A stretch of DNA of 64,000 nucleotides, from NCBI RefSeq assembly GCF_902362185.1, contig NC_044501.1, positions 12,343,291 to 12,407,290 on the forward strand, in the 5' to 3' direction. Under the pieces are notes generated by a model. It did no database searches and was not told the DNA's origin. It was given only the letters and a program-made list of their open reading frames with translations. The stretch is from Chanos chanos (lineage: Eukaryota > Chordata > Actinopteri > Gonorynchiformes > Chanidae). The position numbers were made by a program, and so were the translations under genes. Position 1 is the first letter of the stretch, and each line of letters opens with the position of its first letter. This document shows positions 12,506 through 31,286 of the stretch, piece by piece.

Positions 12506-15500
12506 TTATCCAAATTACATAGGAAAGCCTTACAATGAATTTGCGTACGCCGTGAAGTTTGCTGAATTTGAGGTAGGAAATGTCATGTTTTCTTTTGCCG
12601 CTGTCAAGGTCAGAGGTGTAAATCTGTTTGATCCCAGCACCATGGATGAGGGGCACACACTCATCACATGGACATTTACTGACAAAGAGCATAGTGTTTT
12701 CCTCCTCTTTTATCTCTGCACTCCTGAATTATGCAGAGGAGAAAAAATAAATAAATGAATAAAACAATGGTCACGTTCCATTCAACCGATGTCCGTGACC
12801 AGCATCCAATGAATCATCTCCAAAACAAAAAGGTTTTGTCCAAAAGGCATTTAAGACACCCTTAACAAGACAACTGGTGCTCTTTGATTTTTCTTACATT
12901 AGGCTAAATAACACAGCATCCATTTAAAAGTAGCATGAAAATACAATCAATGTTCAAAGCCTTCCTGATCTAACATTCCTCTACCAACCTGAAAGTGAGG
13001 GCGTTTTGCTCAGCATGAATGATGTATCGGTATTTGTTGTGGAGGCCTTTCTGCCTCTTTTGTGTCTGTGGATACTCTGCATACGCAGAGCCGCCGGGGT
13101 AAGCATTATATCCACATCCCACAAGGTACATCGGCCCAGTTCCATCACAGGGGCTCTGAGAGAGAAGACATCTTTCAAATATTCACAATTTACACTTATC
13201 GGATACACATAACACAGACCGCACAAAACACATACCTACTAATTTCAGAGTTGGTTTTCGATTACGTATAAACCGTGACAAGTGATACACTAAATGTTAC
13301 TTAAATGGACCAATAACGTATGTTATTGTGAGCTATTGTTTAAGAAAATCCTTCTGAGCACCTCCCAGCTGTAAGCTTTTTCAGTGGTAATTAAAAGGTA
13401 TTATTGTCTAAGTGTAATTACAATACAATGGTAATTACAATGTTTTACTTGACTAGTTTTACAAGAGAAAACTACTATAAAGTTTGATTGAGTTCTTAAT
13501 CTATGTTATCTCAGAATGACTGATCAAACAACTAATATAAATAATAGATTTGTCTCAGTATTTTTAAGCTGAACTTACGTGTTTTCCCTCCGCCCAAATC
13601 ACAGCTCCAACTCCCACTTTATGATCCTCTATAGCAAAACAACAGAGAGGGAACAAAGAACATCAGTCTTCTCAGCAGTTCTTTCATCTGCAGTTTCATG
13701 GCATGTAATTCAACTAACTACTTGTAATTTTAAACTCACACACAGCTGGTAGTTATTTGTACACCAGAGGGACAACTAACATGAGGAATGTTGTCAAATA
13801 CAGAGAGAATGTCTTTCAGGAACTGCTGTTAATTTGTCTGAAACAGAGGTTTAGCGGAACACAAACAATAAACTATGGACTTGACAAAGATATCACTTAG
13901 AAGAATTTGCAGTGGTATATTGTAGAGTAAATGTAGATATATTTCATTGAGAAGAAAGCAATTAAATCAAGGTTATATAATTCAAAATGCCAAGGGCAGT
14001 GAACAGTTCTATAATCACTGGGCATAAAACGTACCTGTTCTGTACGACAGTAGCCTGGCTTGTATGACACAGTGTCGTATGACATCTTGGGACAAAGTCT
14101 GTGAATTGGGAGACAAGGTTTCTCCATCATAGAACCCATATTCCTCCTGGAGAACCTGAACACTGGCAGCCACAAGGGACAGAACCTTAATCAGGTCTGA
14201 CATGAGCTGTCTTAGGTTTCGGAAATATGGCTCTATGAAGAAGTTCTCCAAGCCCATTTTAGTGAAAAGTATCCTGTGTTGGTTTTCATCAGAGATGAGG
14301 AAGATCCTGGAAAAATGTTTAAGATTCTTCAGGTATTGCTCCCTGAAAAGACCGTTGATATCTGGTCCGTCGTTTGATATTTTCTCCATAAAGTCACAGT
14401 TCTGGGAGGTCTCCTCCACAAACTGGAGCATACTGTCGGCCAGTGGCTGCAGGAGGACACGGATGTGCGTCTGACTGTTGCACCTGAGCTTCTCAGAAGC
14501 TGCGGCATCCTGCAGGGCTTCCCCTTGACTGGAGCCCATTGCACCTTCGCCTTCCTCCAACAAACTTATTTCTGTATCACCAGGCCAATACAATATCTGA
14601 CTCACACCAGCTGAAAGAGAAAGAGATAGAAACTTACTATAATGGCTGAAAGACTCTTCATCGTGTATTAAAGCGACAGCAGAATAAAAAAAAGAAAGTA
14701 CCACGCTGATCATATTGCAACTACAATTTGGAATTACAAGGTACTAGCAAGTTTGAGTGCAACTGATGCAGCTGGATCTTGGGGTAATCTCCAATGATTA
14801 GCTGAGCTTAAGGAAATGCAGTCGTGAGGTTTAATTGTCACTGATTATGGTAAAAGTAACATCTGGACAGGCAGTGGTCCTCACCATTAATGAGCATTTT
14901 GAGGCATGTGGAGCAGGGTTTCCTAGAGAAGTACATATCACAGCCTTTCAGCCTTGGCCCATGTTTAATAACCGCTATCTGACCCGCATGGAGATCTGAC
15001 CCAGAGCAGTGCAGACCCAGCACTCTGCGTTCATGGACCACTACCAGTCCCGTGTCTTGACTCTGAAGAGAAGAGAACAGATAGATCATTTACAGAGAAG
15101 GAAATATATTCCATAGATTCCATACAATCAGATCAAATCATCCAATCTTCAGAATATAGCTGAGGCAAATATACTCACAGATTCACTGGACTTCTTCTGC
15201 TGTGATTCCCTCCTGGGGAACAGTTCCATCCATAGACTAAGAAGTGTGAAGAGGTTGACTTTTGACAGCCTAGGTCCATGACCTAAGGTTAACAGAAAGG
15301 TTAACACGAGCCGGTGGAACTGGACCAACAGGAAAATCAAGTAAAATATTCTGTAGAACATATTCACATTTAAGTTTGAACCGGTACCCTGAAGATCATG
15401 TAGCCGAATAAGAATAGTATCAAGGGGCAAGTACGATGGGCTTTCTAATTGTCCAAAACATGAAGTATGGTCTCTATAGGCTACCGTAGTCTCGAGAAAC

Positions 15501-15770
15501 TGCGGATGTTCGGAATATATGACAGGGTTTGTAGTAGATGAAACAGTGACGTTGCCCAAGAACGTCTTCCTCACAGTGAGTGAAACTCATATTTGTTGCA
15601 GTAGAAAATTATTATACTCTCAAACTTCTGTAGGTACACAACATAGCCCATCAATCATGTTTACCACTGTATAACTGACGGCTCTCAAAGAGCACGGCTT
15701 TGACCGCATCTGCAATCCGGATCTAACCTTGTACTTGTACGGTGCTCGTTTGCGTGCTTGTCTCCGTCAT
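12201..15770 (-). CDS. CDADC1: Cytidine and dCMP deaminase domain-containing protein 1
   Basis: Zinc-dependent nucleotide deaminase of the CDA/dCMP deaminase superfamily; recent literature, as I recall it, describes vertebrate CDADC1 as a dCTP deaminase. Coding exons 5'->3': 15728-15770 (ATG at 15770), 15179-15282, 14885-15062, 14035-14610, 13579-13628, 12989-13155, 12534-12723, 12201-12314 (TAA). All phases agree and give 473 aa (human 514). Residues 50-109 form a first deaminase-like fold with H74-A-G76 and P98-C-S-T-C102, so the usual catalytic Glu is Gly, as in the human protein. The second domain has the full H364-A-E366 and P391-C392-D-E-C395 zinc site. The start gives MTETSTQTSTVQVQG, then HGPRLSKVNLFTLL, paralleling human STQTGSM...PRLSKVNLFTLL. 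The last exon (WQKKTVIGSEK to VAT) shares only its initial WQ with human. Confidence 0.95.
12459..12502. repeat. (AT)n microsatellite in CDADC1 last intron
   Basis: About 22 AT units, starting roughly 30 bases inside the intron after the donor at 12532-12533 on the minus strand. Reading through it makes a spurious open frame on both strands (Ile-Tyr repeats), which should not be annotated as coding. Confidence 0.9.
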
Positions 15771-17528
15771 ATTGCAGGCGGCTTCGCCGTTACAGATATC
15801 ACGGAGTTCGTCGACCTCCTGTTTCGGCTGTTCATCTGTTTTATCAGATGTTTCCATTCGATCGTAATGTAGACCGTGGTCATTCAAATTTGTCTTGGAT
15901 CAGCTCTGTCTCCCTCCTTGTCATACTCTTCCTATTTAGTTTAACGTCAATCCATAGGCGGAGCCAGCACCGAAAGCCATGGTTGCCAGATACGGAATAA
16001 AAATTCCCCTGTCCGATGCTTTAATTATAGCTCAGTGCCTTTTTTTCCAAGGTGATTGACAAGATTTCCTGAACATGAGCTTACCATATGTAATTTAATA
16101 CACTTCTAATGTTTTATTAACTTTAGGGAGTGGACGAAGCGGTGTATTATTACGCTGTAAATTTTATGTCTGAGGAAACTGTTTTGAGTAAAAAGTTTTG
16201 CGGGAAAAAATTACATATAGTGTCTGTATGTGTGTGTGCGTGCAAAAGTAATGAAGCCCCCCAGAGTTTTGAATTATCTTCAATATATAATATATATTGT
16301 GCTATTGCAGTTTTTGAGCGTGTTGTGTGTGTGAGTGTGTGATTCATGTTCTATAACCTAGAAGAAACAACATGGCACATTTCATGCTTATATTATTTTT
16401 TATGTAAATTACATCTAATTAAAGGACATTGCAAAATCTACACAGTCTTTAAATTTGCAAAGAACAAAATTACACTGTGGCTCAATATACAAGCTCCAGC
16501 TGAATCACTGAAAATACACTTGCATATATCCAAAAATATATATATATATATATGTATAGAAATGTAACAGAACACAATGCAAAAGGCATAGTAATTACTT
16601 TTGATGTGCAAACATCCTGCATGGATGCCTGTCATGATAGCGCCCCTGTAACTAAAGGGAAACTATCAGAGAGCTCTGTAAGCGCCTGTTGAATAAACAG
16701 CCCTAAAGCAACAGAGCTGCAAATGTTCAAACCAATACATATGTCTGTAGTAGCAGGCAAGATAAGTGGAGAAAAAAAAAAAAACTTCAATGGAATACGC
16801 TGTCAAATTCACAGCTCAAAATGGCAAACAGGAAAGAAAACACAGTGGTTCTTATCCCAAGTGGTAACAAATATAAACAGTGGACCATCCACTATGTTAA
16901 TCTGGGGGGGAAAAAAAAGAACAGAAAAATGCCCTTAAGACGAATGTCAAATTCAGTTTTGACTTCAGTTTTGGTCATTCATACACCTCTCTGAAAACAC
17001 ACTGTGCCTACACAGAGAACACAAACACAGTCTTTTGCTGATTCTTACTGTGTTGGTAGTATTTTGCACTCCATGCAAGACAACAGGCACAACCATGAAG
17101 GAAGTGCGGCAACATTAAGTTATCAAAATGTAATAAAATGTAATCTTTACGATGCACTGCATCACACCCAAAAAGCTATTTTAATAGTGAGCCAGACTTT
17201 CTCCCTCATGTAACCAGAGGCAAAAGAATTTGCTGAGGAAGGGAAATTGTGATGTCCATTAAACCCACAATCACCCCATCACTTGATTGCATGCACAGAT
17301 CCAAAAGGGGAAAAGCCTCACCCAAAACACAAATACCAATGTTATACCACAGTCTGTTAAATAAGACCAGTAACATTTGCCCATCAGGTTTAAACATGAT
17401 GTGTGTGGAAGGACCTGCTCCACTCTTCACGCTGCCCCCAGGCTGTGTGGAGGACTATGTGCAGTAACAGATGGGTTCCTTGGCTAATCCGGTTGAGGGA
17501 ACTTTGGCTAAGGCCTTGAGCTGGCGGT
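15771..17528. other. CDADC1 promoter side and RCBTB1 3' UTR
   Basis: About 1.75 kb between the CDADC1 start and the RCBTB1 stop; both genes run on the minus strand. It must contain the RCBTB1 3' UTR and the CDADC1 5' UTR and promoter. A minus-strand AATAAA lies at about 16113-16118, close to the expected CDADC1 promoter. A short (TA)n occurs near 16538-16552. No further exon was recognised. Confidence 0.55.
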
Positions 17529-23946
<6,418 letters not shown>

Positions 23947-24101
23947 TTACCAAGTTTAGAAACACTGTGCTCGGATTTTTTTATTTCAAATATTTATATT
24001 TCAGACAGTTAGGATTAATTCACAGGTTTGTACCAGCTGCACGGATTGTGGCAGCCAAGCCAATAGGGTGCTGATGTTTGAACATTTTAAAAACATGCGT
24101 G

Positions 24102-24113
24102 CACGTGCACGTG
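24102..24113. promoter_or_regulatory. two abutting CACGTG E-boxes
   Basis: Two perfect CACGTG palindromes sit head to tail inside a longer GCACGT repeat, about 270 bases upstream of the RCBTB1 start codon. CACGTG is the binding site of MYC/MAX, USF and MiT/TFE family factors. Whether this lies in a promoter or a first intron is unknown. Confidence 0.45.
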
Positions 24114-25707
24114 CACGTCCTCCGGAAAAAAATACAGACAAACGTATTTTCTTGCGGAAAATGGCGCGTGCCTGTAACTTAACATAAGATATCTCAGACA
24201 GGACCTATTGGCCATCATATGCTGGGGAGATCAATTGTGCAATTACACAAAAATGTGGTACCACCAGCTTTTGCGCCCATATTATTTAACGACTACGTAA
24301 AACAATCTGGGCTTATGAAAAAATAATTATTTGCTTGGACAATGATGTTTCAGTTCAAAATCTCTGAATGAGTAGCGGGCATTTCACTAGCTACCGACAT
24401 ACTTATTAACAGTGCAATTTACCCCCTCAAGGAAAAGCATTCTTGTTTAAATTGTGGATCAAAACATACTTTGACAGCTGGGGCAAACAAAATACATAAC
24501 AGAGCTGGACCAGCTGAACCACAATAATGGACAGAATAGGTTACACTGATCAAAAGAGAAAACTGACAATAGACAGTAAGCTGCTAGATAGTCAAACGCC
24601 TTCAATGCAGCGACTTATGCTGAGCTGTCGATGCCAGAACCCTCTCACAACATTGTTGTGGTGGCTAACTGGATGGTATGTAGTTAGGCTGACTAGACAC
24701 TTTTGTTCCAGTGGGTTTCGATATCAACAGTAACTAATTCGAACTGTCGATAACGGCTGGTAGCTGGGGTTTTTTTTTTTTTCGTTTCATAAACACCAGA
24801 CAGGGCGAATTATTCCAAATAGGTAACTAGTTGTCTAGTCAACGTACCGTTAACCATCAAGAGGTGAGGCATTACACGATATCGACACAAACACACCAAC
24901 CTGACAGTGTTAAGCGTTCTGCTAAAACATGTCTCTGGAGCAGCAAAATGAGCCAAGGCGATTTTGTTACGCAGCTTTTAACGGCTAGGTTGTTACAGTA
25001 ATGTTAGCTGGCAAAACACAACTCATCATTAGCTAGCTAGTTAGCCCCGTTTTACTAACCGACAGCATCGCTCCATCAATACACCAGGTTGACTGAGAGG
25101 GAAACAAAAGAGAATATACATTTAAAGCAAAATGCTGAAAGACCTACCTAAAACAGATTTAATTTGGTAGTAGTATTACCGCTTTAGAGCGCCGTTTTGC
25201 TAGATTTTGTCAGCCGGTATCCTGTGCAGCAATACACTGTTTTGCAGTATTTTTTTTCTTCATCTGCACAGACGGAAGCCTCTTGACGTCACTACGTACA
25301 GCAATCGTATTTGCATATACATCTAACCAAGCGTATCGGAGATGTTGACAGGGGCAGTTTTTAAATTATTACCTCGTCGTTGTGGGAATACATAACACGG
25401 ATGAAATATTTGGATTTTTTTTTTTTTTTTCATCAAAAAAGTTCTCTTCTCTAGTCCAGAAAACTATTTTTTGTATGTAGTCGTAGTAGTTAAACCACCG
25501 CTATAACGATGGTGGCTTTGTGAATTCCCAAATAAACGATTTTCAAAATGTCAGACCAGAAAGAAAAAAATGCAGAATTTCTGATTTGTCTGAGTGTGTT
25601 AACACAACTCTCGATCAGAAGGCGCGACGCAATTCGGAACGTCTGTCTTACAGCTATGTTCGCACGATAAGCCCGTTAATGTGTTGCATCGACAATTTTG
25701 CGATTTC

Positions 25708-25770
<63 letters not shown>

Positions 25771-26297
25771 CAGTAGTGTGAAATGACGTAAAGTAAAATT
25801 GCGTCGATATTTTAGGCACAATGAAACAATTGTCAAAAATGGGCAATATTTCAGGAGTTCTGAACTTCCCCCTCAACATAACAGAAACGGGCTGTGTGTA
25901 TAATCCTTTGGGGCCCAAGCACACAAAAGCGTAACAACAAAACAAGTTTACTAGTATGCATGAGGTATGTGTTGCGGTGTTGCAGGAAAAACCAAATGTG
26001 AAATCATTTCAACCTACTACAAAGTGTAATTTCAGGCCACATAGAGAGCATGAATATTTTATTTACAATAATAAATAAAAAACCTCGGGCAATGTGTAAA
26101 AGTTAACATTATTTCCTCCATCTAATTAAGTTAAACACATCACATTGTAAGTTTTTACAACTACTACTTATAACAAACGGTAATAATAATAAAACCAGCA
26201 AAGGGGTATTTTCTGTGAGGAAAAAAAGAGACGGGTCTCCAGAAATATAGTAGGCTTTTCCTCAGCATTTATTTTCTGTTCCTGTTGCAAGATTTCT

Positions 26298-26481
26298 GGG
26301 AGGTATTTCAAGTACGTGGTTTAGTGACTGACCCGGTTAAGTTAACTCATTAAGTAGAAAACCTCCTAAGAGAAGAGCCATTAGCTTCATTCTACAGGGC
26401 TCTTCTATTCCGATGTTTACTACTTACTCTGAGTTAACTTAACCGGGTTAGTCACTAAACCACGTACTTGAAATACCTCCC
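26298..26481. mobile_element. fold-back MITE, copy 1 (184 bp)
   Basis: Near-complete inverted repeat: the left arm GGGAGGTATTTCAAGTACGT is matched perfectly by the last 20 bases of the element. Pairing continues through TTTAGTGACT, GTTAAGTTAACTCA and AAGAGAAGAGCC to a short loop. It shares its internal order with the element at 41312-41511. No clear target-site duplication was seen and no transposase is encoded. Confidence 0.8.
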
Positions 26482-26755
26482 TGGACAGGTAGGCTACCGG
26501 TATATTGTTGCTCAGTAATCTTAAATTCAGGAAATACAGTCTAGACATGTGTCGTATTTATTCCCTGACCATTTTAGTGTCGCTTTGTCAAACCTCGTGT
26601 TTAAAAATGAAATTCCATCGCGGTTTCTGCGTTATTGCCGAGACCAGCAGATTGTCCCTAATGACTCACAACGGCTCTCATTCATTCTTCCTTCTGCCCT
26701 GTCAAGTTTCTCTTTCCGAGCCATTGTTAAACATCTGACTGAGCGTTCTCTAGAT

Positions 26756-26980
26756 CAGTGGTTCTCAACTGCAGTCCTGAGGGCCCCCTGTCCTACACGT
26801 CTTTGTTTTAACTCTTCATTATCACAGTTAAAGGAGCTAATCTAGGGCTTGATGATTAATTGATCGGTGGAATCAGGTGTGTCAGTCCAGAGCTCAGGAT
26901 TGACACAACTGTGATAATGAAGAGTTAAAACAAAGAGGTGCAGGACAGGGGGCCCTCAGGACTGCAGTTGAGGACCACTG
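26756..26980. mobile_element. hAT-like palindromic MITE (225 bp)
   Basis: Ends CAGTGGTTCTCAACTGCAGT and ACTGCAGTTGAGGACCACTG are inverted repeats. The pairing extends about 70 bases per arm through CCTGAGGGCCCCCTGTCC and AACTCTTCATTATCACAG. CAGTGGTTCTCAA is a typical hAT-superfamily terminus. The expected 8-bp target duplication is not evident (CTCTAGAT versus TTACTTGA). It has no coding capacity. Confidence 0.75.
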
Positions 26981-28236
26981 TTACTTGATGTCGTCGAGTC
27001 TGTGCGATGTTTGATTTCAGGACAAAAAAACAAACAAACAAACAAACAAACAAAAAAAAAAAAACGACAATTTCACAACGTCACATACTTTCGTCAATTA
27101 GCTAACGTTATTCAGGTGGGGTTTAATACCGTCACTCTAACCACCCTTTGCGCACTCTTGTTTAGAGATCCGGTCTGACGACCGGATTTAAATAGTTGTC
27201 AGTGTGTGCTGCTACTTGTTAATAATCTTAACCATTATCAAATGGATATTCAGATATTTCAATATTTTAATCCCAACACTGATCTGGCCCTTTCTTTGGC
27301 TTTGGTCGAGACGTCTTTTGGGAAGCTATTTGTGTGTTTGGTTGGACATGTATTACAGGACTTGTGAAAGTATGATTATATTTACACGCATGACATTCAT
27401 TGGAAACATTCTTATATGTCAAATTTAAACTTCAGAGATGTTCAGCCTTTAGAAAAGTATGAGTGAACCACTCCCTGTCTCTCATAGTGGATTTTTCCTT
27501 GATGGAATACTTTGCATGCTCAGATCTTGGGTTATGCCTTACGTACCCTTGTGTTTGGTCAGTTAGTATTTCAACTGACTCACACTGCAAACAAATCGAC
27601 CTTCATATTTTTCTAGTACAATTGTCACTTATTTATTATTTGGGGAAAATCTTTTAATAAATAACATATGACTACAAATAAATAAATAAATAAATAAATA
27701 AAAATAAGCCACACTAAACACTTTACGATGTTATGACACTCAATTACTATTCTGAGAGTTAAAAAAATAAAATAAAAAATTTTTAAAAACCCTCTAGGTA
27801 AGAAAATGTAACCTTCATTCCATTTTAGCAGAGTTTCAATGGAAAATCCCCACAAAAAGGGGAAAATAGAAAAAATGGCACACCTGCATTAGAAATGTGG
27901 ATGAGCTGGTTTATACATGTCACATGACCAGGTAACAGCAGGAAAAAAAAAAAAAAAGAGAGAGAGAGAAGAGTTGTACAGGTTTAGTTCTCGCCACTCT
28001 ACAAGTGTCTGGGGTCAGTTGCTGACATATTTGAAATACTCATCCAGAAACACACAGCTGCTTTGCATGCTGTTTCCAGAACTAACAGAGGAAGCACGAA
28101 AAGGGGAAAGGGACTAAAAGGAGCTTTACCTGTTAATGCAAATAAGATACTGTTAACAGCGCTATTCGGCTTTTACGGAGGGGGAAAGACCGTCACTTCT
28201 CACCGTTTCACCAAGGCAGTTCGGGGGAAACACGAG

Positions 28237-28767
28237 ATGGGGCTCGCTTTGCCCAGATATTTCCACAAGAGTACTCACGTGGTTCTGATGGGACTCGACT
28301 CAGCCGGAAAGTCAACCTTACTGTTCAGGCTACAGCAAGGTGTTGTCATGGAGACCTCACCCACCGTTGGCTTCAACGTGGCCACCGTGGAACTGGATAA
28401 GAAGACGTCGCTGACGGTGTGGGATGTTGGCGGGCAGGGGATTATGAGGGCCAACTGGAGATATTACTTGGAAGGATGCAAGGCACTGGTGTTTGTCGTC
28501 GACAGCAGCGACCAGACCCGCATGGGGGAGGCAAAAAAAGCCCTGAAAAAGGTCTTAAGCGATGAAAACATGCGGGGCGTCCCTCTTATGGTGCTGGCTA
28601 ACAAGAAGGACCTGCCAAACTCCATGACGATCCGACAGGTGTCTGATCAGTTGGACCTGCCCAGTTACAAGGACAGAGAATGGGAGATTCAGGCATGCAG
28701 TGCCCTCCAAGGCCTCGGACTCCAACAAGCCTTTCTCTCTGTGGCCAAACTAATCAAGAAAAGCTGA
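28237..28767 (+). CDS. ARL11: ADP-ribosylation factor-like GTPase 11
   Basis: Small ARF-family GTPase, 176 aa, in one coding exon as in mammals. G1 is G19-LDSAGKS-T27, switch I Thr is T43 in SPTVGFN, G3 is W62-DVGGQ-67, G4 is N122-KKD-125 and G5 is C154-SA. Gly2 follows the start Met (MGLALPRY), fitting N-myristoylation. I chose ATG 28237 because it gives this ARF-type N-terminus. The frame stays open upstream to 28063, but that extension is basic, unlike the family, and probably 5' UTR. Identity as ARL11 rather than ARL14 or another ARL rests on the position between RCBTB1 and EBPL and on shared stretches (LMGLDSAGK, ETxPTVGFNV, YLEG). In human ARL11 this gene is a proposed tumour suppressor and macrophage regulator. 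Confidence 0.93.
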   Translation: MGLALPRYFHKSTHVVLMGLDSAGKSTLLFRLQQGVVMETSPTVGFNVATVELDKKTSLTVWDVGGQGIMRANWRYYLEGCKALVFVVDSSDQTRMGEAKKALKKVLSDENMRGVPLMVLANKKDLPNSMTIRQVSDQLDLPSYKDREWEIQACSALQGLGLQQAFLSVAKLIKKS

Positions 28768-29033
28768 AAAACTGGGCTTAGAAATGATGATTACAGCAAA
28801 ATATTTATTACTTAAGGCTATTACCTTAGAACAGAGATGACTCATCTGGATTTAAAGTCATTTAGTATATTGAATCACAAAGTCAACTGTAGAAAGCAAG
28901 TGCACTGACTTGAAAAGGGTGAGACGTTTTTTTCCCCCCATTTGTTAAACGATTGAAATACTCTAACTGTAAATGGCAAAATGGTATACATAAGAGAAGA
29001 ATATTAACGATGCTTGCGTTAAATAGAGTTCAC

Positions 29034-29039
29034 AATAAA
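29034..29039 (+). terminator. ARL11 poly(A) signal candidate
   Basis: Canonical AATAAA 267 bases after the ARL11 stop, followed by A-rich sequence. A second AATAAA occurs near 29502, but it lies beyond the EBPL signal. Confidence 0.5.
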
Positions 29040-29226
29040 TCATAAAAGTTAAACATGAGAACACTTTCCTGAAATGATTTAGTAAACACTGACGAGACTC
29101 CTACAGTCCAGTGGGTTTATCTCTTATTTGAACAGTACAACAGACCTGAGAGCTAGTAATTTCTAAACATTAATGAACACCGTTAAAAGAAAAAAAAGAA
29201 TATTCAAACAAAAATGTTTTTCAGAT

Positions 29227-29232
29227 TTTATT
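29227..29232 (-). terminator. EBPL poly(A) signal candidate
   Basis: Minus-strand AATAAA (TTTATT on plus) about 380 bases beyond the EBPL stop codon. Confidence 0.5.
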
Positions 29233-29609
29233 TCAACCTTTTCAGCAGCAAGTCTTCAGTTTCATGGTGTAATAGGCAGTTGTGTACTTTAAGGAAAGAA
29301 TGTAAACCGAACTACACGATAGTGCTGATAAAAACTCAACATGTTTGTCTACACATTCCTTTGCCTCCAGGAATGCTCTCAGTCTTTATGTCACATAGTA
29401 TCAACTCTCTGGTGGCAAGAGTTGTTAGGTGTAGATGTACATTTATCTCTTATGTGATTTACGAGAACATAGGTTTTTATGTTCAGTTAAAAGAAAAACT
29501 CAATAAAAAAAAAAAAAAAAGTGAAATAAACCAGCACAGCTACGGTTCACTGACTGTTGCTCCACCCTCTTAATACTTATAAGGCAAGCTGAAGAGACTC
29601 CTGGCAAAT

Positions 29610-31286
<1,677 letters not shown>

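Larger units (their letters stand above)
28768..29609. other. convergent 3' UTRs of ARL11 and EBPL
   Basis: The two genes converge here. AATAAA at 29034-29039 (plus) suits the ARL11 3' end and AATAAA at 29227-29232 (minus) suits EBPL, which would leave the transcripts separated by about 190 bases or slightly overlapping. No exon was recognised. Confidence 0.6.

Noticed and set aside
12333-12758. 141-codon plus-strand open frame opposite CDADC1
   Set aside because: It runs through the AT microsatellite and is antisense to the last two CDADC1 exons, which fully explain the conserved sequence.
26756-26980. Confirmed 8-bp target duplication for the hAT-like MITE
   Set aside because: The flanking octamers CTCTAGAT and TTACTTGA do not match, so I claim only the terminal inverted repeats.
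28063-28236. 58-codon in-frame N-terminal extension of ARL11
   Set aside because: ARF-family proteins begin with Met-Gly next to the P-loop; the ATG at 28237 gives that and the family length. The extension is basic and unlike any ARL.
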